A stretch of 9,520 nt of DNA from JAAOZN01 sp964421575 (lineage in GTDB: Archaea > Thermoproteota > Nitrososphaeria > Nitrososphaerales > JAAOZN01), in contig CAYQXI010000029.1 in NCBI GenBank assembly GCA_964421575.1, positions 1 to 9,520 of the forward strand. The letters are read 5' to 3'. Position numbers and translations under genes: made by a program. Of this stretch, positions 1-5,155 are shown one piece after another (position 1 is the stretch's first letter; each line of letters opens with the position of its first letter). Under the pieces are notes generated by a model, which saw only the letters and a list, made by a program, of their open reading frames with translations, made no database searches and had not been told where the DNA came from.

Positions 1-383
1 CCACTCCTCAATATGGACCCTAGGTAGATCTTCACCTCCCAACCCTCTTTAACCCTCTTCACCACTACATCTGTTGCTGAGTAGCGCTGCGCCAACTCCT
101 CAACAAAAGGCAGCCTCTCATCTCTAGCAGACGGGTGAGTCAGCAAGCATCTAACAACCTGGACCTTCTCGGTGCAGCTAAAGAAACCCAGGTGGACCAG
201 GAGCGCGCCCTCGAGCAATATACCGCTCCTAACAGCACCCACTACTCTAACTGGCTGGTCTTCTGAGATGAGCATCCTACGGGCCAGCTCAGGTGGGATC
301 GTGATCACCAGGCTGTTGCCGCTCCTCCTCACAGTAGCATCAAAGTATACGGGGTCGTAGACCCAGCCACTCTGCTCAGCCAT
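1..383 (-). CDS. AbrB/SpoVT-type DNA-binding domain protein (partial, C-terminus off the window)
   Basis: The reading frame opens at an ATG (383-381) and stays open for 127 codons to the left edge, so the C-terminus is missing. Residues about 14-60 look like a swapped-hairpin AbrB/MazE/SpoVT domain. The stretch DATVRRSGNSLVITIPPELA has the family's usual 'RRSGNSLxIxIP' core, followed by RRMLISEDQPVRVVGA and a hydrophobic strand (GILLEGALLV). Such domains act as dimeric transcription factors, as antitoxins, or as the DNA-binding part of PhoU-like archaeal regulators. The remaining residues (ending in VKIYLGSILRS) are not recognised. It starts 8 bases after the stop of the EVE-domain gene and is probably co-transcribed with it. 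An AAGGTGGT stretch sits directly before the ATG, very close for a Shine-Dalgarno site. Domain call is fairly confident; the target is unknown. Confidence 0.72.
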   Translation of the reverse strand, partial: MAEQSGWVYDPVYFDATVRRSGNSLVITIPPELARRMLISEDQPVRVVGAVRSGILLEGALLVHLGFFSCTEKVQVVRCLLTHPSARDERLPFVEELAQRYSATDVVVKRVKEGWEVKIYLGSILRS

Positions 384-391
384 ACCACCTT

Positions 392-889
392 CTAGGTACT
401 GTTAGAAGACATAAATAATTTTGCGGTATTACAGATGGTTAGATAATCCTCCTCACATATCCTCACTATACCACCCTGCAGATAGACGTAGGGGCTCTGC
501 TTATTCCTAACAAAAGATAGGCTACCACACACGCTCCTAAACGGTAAAGGTTTGGGCCATATCTCAACATCAGCCAAGTCCACCACGTGCGTGTACTTCT
601 CAGGAAAGGCTATACACAGCCTCCTCTCCACATCAGATACAAGATAGGGCTGTGAATCTATGACCCCACACCCAACTAGAAGAGAAAGCATATTCCTACT
701 CCTACTACTCACATAAAAGACTACTCTATCACCCCTAGAGATCCTTCTTCTGTGCGCTGCGAACCTACTCAACCCCCAGACCCTCTTCTTCACCCTATCC
801 TCAAAGATTGTGAAAGCATCAACCACCTCATCACCGCATCTATGATCTTTCACCACAAAGATGTAGTGGTTCGGACCTACCATCATCAC
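392..889 (-). CDS. EVE-domain (PUA-like fold) protein
   Basis: A 165-residue protein made almost entirely of an EVE-like domain. It opens with HYIFVVKDH (residues 8-16), then has VWGLSRFAAHRRRISRGD (38-54) and VVFYVS (56-61), a central VGCGVIDSQPYLV (72-84), and IWPKPLPFRSV (110-120), ending with LSFVRNK...GGIVRICEEDY. EVE domains are related to YTH/PUA folds and are thought to read modified bases in DNA or RNA. In prokaryotes many occur alone. The GTG at 889 is chosen because it overlaps the upstream stop as GTGA and has GAGGAA (906-901) 11 bases before it; the ATGs at 886 and 883 are alternatives that change the protein by one or two residues. It follows the archaellin and a small membrane protein on the same strand. 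The functional link to motility is unknown. Confidence 0.75.
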   Translation of the reverse strand: MMMVGPNHYIFVVKDHRCGDEVVDAFTIFEDRVKKRVWGLSRFAAHRRRISRGDRVVFYVSSRSRNMLSLLVGCGVIDSQPYLVSDVERRLCIAFPEKYTHVVDLADVEIWPKPLPFRSVCGSLSFVRNKQSPYVYLQGGIVRICEEDYLTICNTAKLFMSSNST

Positions 890-1230
890 ATAGAAGAATC
901 TTCCTCTAAATTAAGTTGACGGATAACACTCTGATCCAACGCTTTCTCCACAAGACGCTCAAGCGGACCCTTGATCAGCAGAAGCCCAGCAGCAAAAACA
1001 GCAGTAGTAGCCACATCCATCCAACCGAAGAGCCAAGCAAAATCGAATAAGGTTAACAGGATTAAGACACTCGGACGAATCAAGAGTAAGAAGGCGCCTA
1101 CGTAAAATAGGTTCAAACCTCGGCTAAACGCAGAGCCTCTGAAAAGCCTACCTAAGAAAAAAAAGGATGTGAGGAGGAGTAAGGCTAGGATGGCCGAAGC
1201 CGCTTGAGCCAGCACGTCAACCCACTGCAA
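886..1230 (-). CDS. small three-helix membrane protein of unknown function
   Basis: A 114-residue hydrophobic protein that I do not recognise. Three likely membrane helices are visible at about residues 7-28, 42-65 and 72-88. A basic loop (GRLFRGSAFSRG) follows the first helix, and the cytoplasmic-looking tail is charged and acidic at its end (LNLEEDSSM). It starts 29 bases after the archaellin stop, at a TTG with a strong purine-rich Shine-Dalgarno run (GAGGAGGAGGAAGG, 1244-1231) directly upstream. Its stop overlaps the EVE gene start by 4 bases. The position directly behind arlB suggests co-transcription with the filament gene, and possibly a role at the membrane near the assembly machine, but this is only guilt by association. 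A start further in (GTG at 1215) would also keep all helices. Confidence 0.68.
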   Translation of the reverse strand: MQWVDVLAQAASAILALLLLTSFFFLGRLFRGSAFSRGLNLFYVGAFLLLIRPSVLILLTLFDFAWLFGWMDVATTAVFAAGLLLIKGPLERLVEKALDQSVIRQLNLEEDSSM

Positions 1231-1259
1231 CCTTCCTCCTCCTCTTACTGGACACCCCT

Positions 1260-1838
1260 TTACCCTAGGAACATCACCGGATCCAAGGCTGGAGGTAGCC
1301 GTCTGGCTAGGGTGAGCACCGCACCTTTAGGAGGCTTCAGCTCGATCTTGAACTCATCATTCGCACCGAGCTCATCTCCCAATGCCGCGACATCTATAGT
1401 AACCTTATATTTGTCTCCATATCTGAGGTACATGTCAGTATCATCTCCGAATACCGCGGTCACGTTTGCTATAGTCCCGTTGTAGATGTTATCCAAGTGC
1501 ATGTTTTTGCTGGTCCAAGTTATTGCAAGCTTACCTTCGCTGAGGTCGATCGGCGATTTCCCTGCTGAGAGCTTTATGATGAAGCTCACGTTCTGTAATG
1601 TGTTTCCGTCGCTTTTAGCTATTACTGCGCCATCTATCTCCATAACTGAGGACGCTTCCTCTAAGCCTGCCGCGATGACCTCCTGGCTCTTCTGTATGGA
1701 TTGGTAGCCTACGTTCAGCACCGTAAACGCGAAGGCTGCAGCGACGATGACGAATGCTATTAGGATTATCGCTGTCTCTAACCCTGTTAGCCCTCTTCTT
1801 TGGGTGCGCAAACTCTGTCTAATCTTTTCCCGCAGCAT
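1260..1838 (-). CDS. arlB: archaellin (archaeal flagellin), the filament subunit
   Basis: A 192-residue prepilin-type archaellin, the subunit of the archaellum filament. It has a 16-residue basic class III signal peptide ending RRG, and the predicted PibD/FlaK peptidase cut falls before LTGLETAIILIAFVIVAAAF, the hydrophobic helix that packs in the filament core (mature residues 1-30 or so). The globular part is a beta-rich domain closing with FKIELKPPKGAVLTLARRLP, typical of archaellins. Three N-glycosylation sequons are visible (N83-V-S, N120-G-T, N125-V-T), in keeping with the usual S-layer-like glycosylation. It is the only archaellin in the window and is transcribed away from the rest of the archaellum genes, from its own promoter. 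This would let the abundant filament protein be expressed at a different level from the motor. The older name is flaB. Confidence 0.93.
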   Translation of the reverse strand: MLREKIRQSLRTQRRGLTGLETAIILIAFVIVAAAFAFTVLNVGYQSIQKSQEVIAAGLEEASSVMEIDGAVIAKSDGNTLQNVSFIIKLSAGKSPIDLSEGKLAITWTSKNMHLDNIYNGTIANVTAVFGDDTDMYLRYGDKYKVTIDVAALGDELGANDEFKIELKPPKGAVLTLARRLPPALDPVMFLG

Positions 1839-1865
1839 ATCGGTCGGTAGAATATTTGTGTAGCA

Positions 1866-1880
1866 TATAGATAAGTTTTA
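1866..1880 (-). promoter_or_regulatory. predicted archaeal promoter (BRE/TATA-like) of arlB
   Basis: On the minus strand the sequence reads TAAAACTTATCTATA, an A-rich BRE-like stretch followed by a TATA-like element. It ends 27 bases before the archaellin ATG at 1838. Transcription starting about 25 bases from the element centre would give a short leader of roughly 8-10 bases. Inferred from sequence and spacing only. Confidence 0.55.
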
Positions 1881-1899
1881 TGTCGGATTTAAAACTTAT
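1871..1899. repeat. perfect 10-bp inverted repeat joining the two divergent promoters
   Basis: ATAAGTTTTA at 1871-1880 is the exact reverse complement of TAAAACTTAT at 1890-1899, with a 9-base spacer (TGTCGGATT). Both arms overlap the TATA-like elements of the two divergent promoters, so the symmetry could come from having two similar core promoters back to back. It could also be an operator for a dimeric regulator that controls archaellin and motor genes together. The AbrB-type protein at the left edge is one candidate, without direct evidence. Confidence 0.6.
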
Positions 1900-1903
1900 A
1901 TAG
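1888..1903 (+). promoter_or_regulatory. predicted archaeal promoter (BRE/TATA-like) of the motor operon
   Basis: The stretch ATTTAAAACTTATATA ending at 1902 has an A-rich BRE-like part and a good TATA box (TTATATA, 1896-1902). It lies 32 bases before the ATG at 1935, so transcription would start near 1924 and leave a leader of about 10 bases. No other convincing promoter was seen downstream up to the window end, which fits a single long transcript for the plus-strand genes. Confidence 0.62.
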
Positions 1904-1934
1904 ATGCGATTTCTATAATAAAAGCGGGGTAGAT

Positions 1935-2420
1935 ATGCTCGGGGTGATTGCTTATATCGTAGGAGAAAGCCCCGAACCACTCTACACTACAAAAGAGAAA
2001 GATATAGAGTCGAGCAGTAGCCTAGTCGACACATTACAGACCATCCTACCAAACCTACTAGGACCTATTGGTGCTGCCGTCCTCTTTTATCATATAGGCG
2101 CAAGATTAGTAGATACTTTATTTGAGAAACACGGTGGTAATGTTTTAGAATTAAAAGAAGCGATAGTAGATTTCTTCGCCGAGCATCATCTTGGTAGAGT
2201 TGAGATAGAAGACAGCATATGTAGAAGCAGCCTCACAATCTCCACGAAACCTCTGCCGCTATCTGAAGGCGGCTCCATAGGCTGCTACCTTGTTCGCGGA
2301 GTATTTCAGAGGTATCTGAGACACGTCAAAGGGTTTGACGTTGAAGTCGAGGAGAGTCGCTGTGTGAGCAAGGGGAGTAGCGTTTGCGTGTTCAAGGCTA
2401 AAGAGGTAGAGAAGGTTTGA
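1935..2420 (+). CDS. V4R-domain protein, first gene of the motor operon
   Basis: A 161-residue soluble protein. From about residue 44 it resembles the V4R (4-vinyl reductase) domain, a small-molecule-binding fold related to heme-NO-binding domains. It shows a helix with the AVLFYHIGARL pattern, then FAEHHLGRVEIEDS, then GCYLVRGVFQRYLRHVKG and the closing VEESRCVSKGSSVCVFK. The conserved cysteines of the family are present (C117, C143, C151), plus C96. Residues 1-43 form an extra N-terminal segment containing EPLYTT and a serine-rich stretch. V4R domains serve as ligand sensors or adaptors in many archaeal regulators; the ligand here cannot be read from sequence. It has a weak GGGGT ribosome site and overlaps the next gene as TTGA. 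Its place at the head of the archaellum operon suggests a sensory or switching role, which is inference. Confidence 0.75.
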   Translation: MLGVIAYIVGESPEPLYTTKEKDIESSSSLVDTLQTILPNLLGPIGAAVLFYHIGARLVDTLFEKHGGNVLELKEAIVDFFAEHHLGRVEIEDSICRSSLTISTKPLPLSEGGSIGCYLVRGVFQRYLRHVKGFDVEVEESRCVSKGSSVCVFKAKEVEKV

Positions 2421-2833
2421 AGCAGCAAGCTCTTATAGACGGACTTAGAAGTATACTCACTACGCTTAAGACTGAGTTAGGTGCTAACGCTTGTGCACTT
2501 TATGATAAGAAGGGGTTGCTCTTCGGAATCGGTCATCGCACCAATGCCGCCCTCCTATCTAAAGTTACCCAGCTGATCGTATCCATAGATAACCTATTTG
2601 AAAATAATGATGTTGGATGCTTAGACTATGTTCTCATAGCAACTCAGCAAGCTGGTATAGCGGTTGGGCGTGTCTTAAGCACACCAACCACATACCTCTG
2701 CTTAATCCTCCCAAATTCAGATGCGCTCGGCTTGGCGTCGCTCGGGTTGAATGTGGCTAGAGCCGAAGTTACATCACTACTTAGTAAGCTTGTAGAAAAG
2801 AGAAGCGAAGGTGGGTGTGAACCTCTGCTATGA
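2417..2833 (+). CDS. Roadblock/LC7-like domain protein
   Basis: A 138-residue single-domain protein that fits the Roadblock/LC7 pattern. It begins with an N-terminal helix (IDGLRSILTTLKTELGA), then ACALYDKKGLLFGIGH, a long helix (LLSKVTQLIVSIDNLFENN), and the strands YVLIATQQAGIAVGRVL and YLCLILPNSDALGLASLG, followed by a C-terminal helix. Roadblock proteins are homodimers or heterodimers that bind or regulate small Ras-like GTPases; bacterial MglB, the partner of the motility GTPase MglA, is an example. No GTPase is encoded in this window. The TTG start at 2417 overlaps the upstream stop as TTGA, and its own stop overlaps the next ATG as ATGA, so the three genes are likely translated together. 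Sequence identity to a named family member cannot be judged by eye, so the fold call is moderately sure. Confidence 0.68.
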   Translation: MKQQALIDGLRSILTTLKTELGANACALYDKKGLLFGIGHRTNAALLSKVTQLIVSIDNLFENNDVGCLDYVLIATQQAGIAVGRVLSTPTTYLCLILPNSDALGLASLGLNVARAEVTSLLSKLVEKRSEGGCEPLL

Positions 2834-3483
2834 GCAGCGAGTTATCTGAGCTAGAAAAGAGAGTAAAGGCCATTGAAAAAGAGATCCAAGAGATACGAGA
2901 ACCCCTCTACACAACCCTAACAGACCTAAGAAGCACCATAGCAGAACTCGAAAACCCCTTCAACTACATATCCAAAATGATCGAAGCCCTAACTCCAAAA
3001 GCTGATAAAAAACCCGAGGAAGGCGTTAACAAAACGGTAGAACAAGAATCGGCTAAAGAGGCGGCTAACATAGATGGCAATGAAGATCGAGAAGCAGGTA
3101 ATGCTATAGCGAAGGAAGGCACTAATAAAAAGTTTGGAGGCGACAACGGCTTTAAGATCAATGCTGAGGAGTGGCAGCATCAGTTTAACATACTTGTGGT
3201 TTCAAACCTGCTGCTTGAAGTTTTTAATAGAGAAGAGTTGATGAGGGTTCTTGCTGAATATGTAAAAGACGGTTGGATAAGCAGAGAACTGGCTAAAACT
3301 ATTGAAGATGCAGTGGATAAGCTTACAATTAACAGGAAGGGAGCTTTAGATGGTGTCGGGTTAGAGGAGCATCTTCTTACCCTCTATATCCTCTATAAGC
3401 TCTCTAATCAACCTAATGATCCGGTATTACCTCTCCTCTTGATCCTACTAAATAGGCTTCGGAAGTGTAGTAACGTTAAGTAA
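2830..3483 (+). CDS. ArlC/D/E-like archaellum switch/accessory protein
   Basis: A 217-residue protein with two conserved ends joined by a variable linker. Residues 1-52 form a coiled coil ending in LRSTIAELENPFNYI, matching the ELENPFN signature of ArlC-type proteins. Residues about 53-108 are a hydrophilic, low-complexity linker rich in Lys, Glu, Asn and Ala. Residues 112-194 resemble the ArlD/E domain, with LMRVLAEYVKDGWISRELA and the later GLEEHLLTLYILYKL. In Euryarchaeota ArlC, ArlD and ArlE form a cytoplasmic ring at the motor base and receive chemotaxis signals through CheF. This looks like one gene carrying both an ArlC-type N-terminus and an ArlD/E-type C-terminus. It overlaps the Roadblock gene by ATGA. 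I cannot assign it to C, D or E individually, so no symbol is given. Confidence 0.78.
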   Translation: MSSELSELEKRVKAIEKEIQEIREPLYTTLTDLRSTIAELENPFNYISKMIEALTPKADKKPEEGVNKTVEQESAKEAANIDGNEDREAGNAIAKEGTNKKFGGDNGFKINAEEWQHQFNILVVSNLLLEVFNREELMRVLAEYVKDGWISRELAKTIEDAVDKLTINRKGALDGVGLEEHLLTLYILYKLSNQPNDPVLPLLLILLNRLRKCSNVK

Positions 3484-3501
3484 CATAGGTGGTCAGAAGA
3501 G

Positions 3502-3990
3502 TTGGCTTCAAGCACTGTAGTATCTGAAGTCTACATAACACTTGCGGTAGTCATAGCGATCTCCATCTTTTCCGCTTCCGTACTTGGAAGCTTACAGCGT
3601 GTAGTCGATATAGAAAGAGAGAAGACGAGTGATCTTAAGATAAAACTTGGTACACGCGTCGATATAATCTTCGCCGCCCAATACAACGACACAGCAGTTA
3701 AGCTTTGGATTAAGAACATAGGTGTCGAATCTATTCACCCAACTCTCATAGGGAATAAAGCTGACTTGTTCTTCGGGCCACGCGGTCTCTTCGAGAGAAT
3801 CCCATATAACTCAACCCCACCAACTTGGATCTACGATTTAGTGAGTGATAGAGATGGTGATGGTGTTTGGGACCCCTCTGAGACCATCGAAGTAACCGTG
3901 AACAGCGATTCAACGCTATCGCCTGGAGACTACTACCTTAGATACGTCACCTATAACGGTGTATACAGCGAGTACACCTTCACTATTTAG
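3502..3990 (+). CDS. arlG: ArlG, archaellum stator/anchor protein with an EF-hand-like loop
   Basis: A 162-residue protein with one N-terminal membrane helix (about residues 9-31) and an extracellular beta-sandwich. The start MASSTVVSEVYI matches the conserved ASSTxSE opening of ArlG, and VKLWIKNIG (66-74) is typical of the domain. ArlG caps and binds ArlF in the pseudoperiplasm, forming the stator anchored to the S-layer. Residues 116-127 (DRDGDGVWDPSE) make a complete EF-hand-type loop, followed by TIEVTV. The start is TTG at 3502, supported by GGTGGTC (3488-3494) seven bases upstream. It lies 18 bases after the ArlC/D/E-like gene and 11 before arlF. The older name is flaG. The G-then-F order is the crenarchaeal one. 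Confidence 0.85.
   Translation: MASSTVVSEVYITLAVVIAISIFSASVLGSLQRVVDIEREKTSDLKIKLGTRVDIIFAAQYNDTAVKLWIKNIGVESIHPTLIGNKADLFFGPRGLFERIPYNSTPPTWIYDLVSDRDGDGVWDPSETIEVTVNSDSTLSPGDYYLRYVTYNGVYSEYTFTI
3847..3882 (+). other. EF-hand-like calcium-binding loop inside ArlG
   Basis: The 12 codons encode D-R-D-G-D-G-V-W-D-P-S-E, with acidic residues at loop positions 1, 3, 5, 9 and 12 and glycine at 6, the canonical EF-hand/dockerin-type arrangement. It sits in the extracellular domain, where calcium could rigidify the stator. The pattern is seen directly; metal binding is inferred. Confidence 0.6.
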
Positions 3991-4001
3991 GAGGTGGTCA
4001 C

Positions 4002-4553
4002 GTGTCTGGGTTCGCGGCTCTAATCGCGATCGCTTTAACATCATTCATTCTGTTTTGGGCTAACATAATAGTTTTAGAAGGAGACTACTATAACTGCGCA
4101 ATAGAAGCTGAAAGTATCATTAAGTGTATTAAGATGGAGGAGAGGAAGGCGAAAGAGGCATATGCGCTCTCCATAGTTGAAAAGAGTTCGCAAACAATCA
4201 CCGCACGCATCACAAACATCGGTTTAATACCGCTACCTGTCAACACATTTACACAATGTGACGTAATCGTTACTTTTTATGATCTAAAGGTAGGCGGATA
4301 CTCCTCCTACTGGTTACCCTATAACCCTCAAAAAACAGGAAGCTGCTGGTACATTAGTGGTGTGTATAGTGGAGAAACTTTAGGTGAAGGCATCAACCCA
4401 TTCAATCTGACCACATCAAGTGGTCACCTTGATCCAGGAGAGGCTATGCTTGTTATCGTCAAACTCCCCTCAAGCAGTGCTTTAGATGTGAATCGTTCTT
4501 CGGCTATGCTCTTTGCAACACCCAGCGGCGCGAAGGTGATGGGTGTTGGGTAG
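4002..4553 (+). CDS. arlF: ArlF, archaellum stator protein
   Basis: A 183-residue protein with an N-terminal membrane helix (about residues 3-24) and an extracellular beta-sandwich. The opening SGFAALIAIALTSFILFWA resembles the ArlF start (GFSxxxAxxI), and TARITNIGLIPLP (67-79) and HLDPGEAMLVIVKLP (142-156) fit the ArlF/G fold. ArlF binds the S-layer and, with ArlG, provides the fixed point for rotation. Four cysteines are present (C32, C41, C86, C115); C86 and C115 lie in the domain and could form a disulfide. The GTG start at 4002 follows a strong Shine-Dalgarno sequence (GGAGGTG, 3990-3996). The end overlaps the next gene. Assignment rests on position after arlG and the N-terminal pattern, so it is less certain than ArlG. 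Confidence 0.75.
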   Translation: MSGFAALIAIALTSFILFWANIIVLEGDYYNCAIEAESIIKCIKMEERKAKEAYALSIVEKSSQTITARITNIGLIPLPVNTFTQCDVIVTFYDLKVGGYSSYWLPYNPQKTGSCWYISGVYSGETLGEGINPFNLTTSSGHLDPGEAMLVIVKLPSSSALDVNRSSAMLFATPSGAKVMGVG

Positions 4554-5130
4554 CTTCTCATCACTATTGCTCTTTTGTGCCATGTTTTTGCTGCTGTTTA
4601 ACTACATAGCTAACTCTATAACTTCTGTCGATTTTAAAGTAAGCCGAGGTTTACAAGTGTCTGAGATATCTTCTGCTCCATATTATAAGATGAATTTGAT
4701 TCGCTTAGCCGACTTCACGCTTGAGCAATACAACGGTACTCTACTCAAAGTTTCTTTTAATGCTACGTATGAGGGTGTAGGCGGAGTTAGAGCGTCAGAT
4801 CTAATCCACAACAACCTAATATTAGCTTATGTTAAGATAGTGGGTGGCACACCAAATAACCCCCGCTTCACACCCACTGTAAAGAGGGTCCCCTACTTCT
4901 ATTACTCCTCATCTACGAGATGGCTTGTAAAGTCAGTTTATGACGATTCCATAGACCCTATTGATATATCATTGGAACGTGGTGCTTGGAACAGTGGAGA
5001 AACTCTATCCTTAGTTGTTGAGTTTGACCGAGACGACTCACCTTATTTCGATCCAACCATGGGGTTTGGGTACTTTTACATCCTACTGGATCTGCCTACA
5101 GGTGCGTGTGGGGTGATGGTGGTTAAGTAA
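4546..5130 (+). CDS. third ArlF/G-like pilin-fold protein (unnamed)
   Basis: A 194-residue protein with one N-terminal membrane helix (about residues 4-22) followed by a beta-rich domain. I do not recognise it as a named archaellum component. It ends in the same kind of signature as its two upstream neighbours: GAWNSGETLSLVVEF here, WDPSETIEVTV in ArlG and LDPGEAMLVIV in ArlF. It therefore looks like a further member of the ArlF/G beta-sandwich group and may join the stator or the periplasmic part of the machine. Two N-linked sequons (NGT, NAT) occur at about residues 63-75. A TTG start at 4546 is preferred because GGTGAT (4535-4540) lies five bases upstream; GTG at 4543 would add one residue. 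It overlaps arlF by 8-11 bases. It could instead be a duplicated and diverged arlF. Confidence 0.7.
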   Translation: MGSFSSLLLFCAMFLLLFNYIANSITSVDFKVSRGLQVSEISSAPYYKMNLIRLADFTLEQYNGTLLKVSFNATYEGVGGVRASDLIHNNLILAYVKIVGGTPNNPRFTPTVKRVPYFYYSSSTRWLVKSVYDDSIDPIDISLERGAWNSGETLSLVVEFDRDDSPYFDPTMGFGYFYILLDLPTGACGVMVVK

Positions 5131-5155
5131 GGAAGCTATCTTACCTCAACCTAAG

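Noticed and set aside
172..360. Plus-strand open frame opposite the AbrB-type gene
   Set aside because: Its translation has no recognisable domain, while the minus strand has a clear AbrB-type motif, a full-length open frame to the window edge and operon spacing.
1204..1707. Plus-strand open frames opposite arlB
   Set aside because: They are the reverse side of a well-supported archaellin gene and encode Ser/Pro-rich sequence without conserved features.
5114..5155. Fusion of the third pilin-like protein with ArlH by a one-base sequence error
   Set aside because: Removing one base near 5128 would join an extracellular beta domain directly to a cytoplasmic ATP-binding protein, which makes no topological sense.
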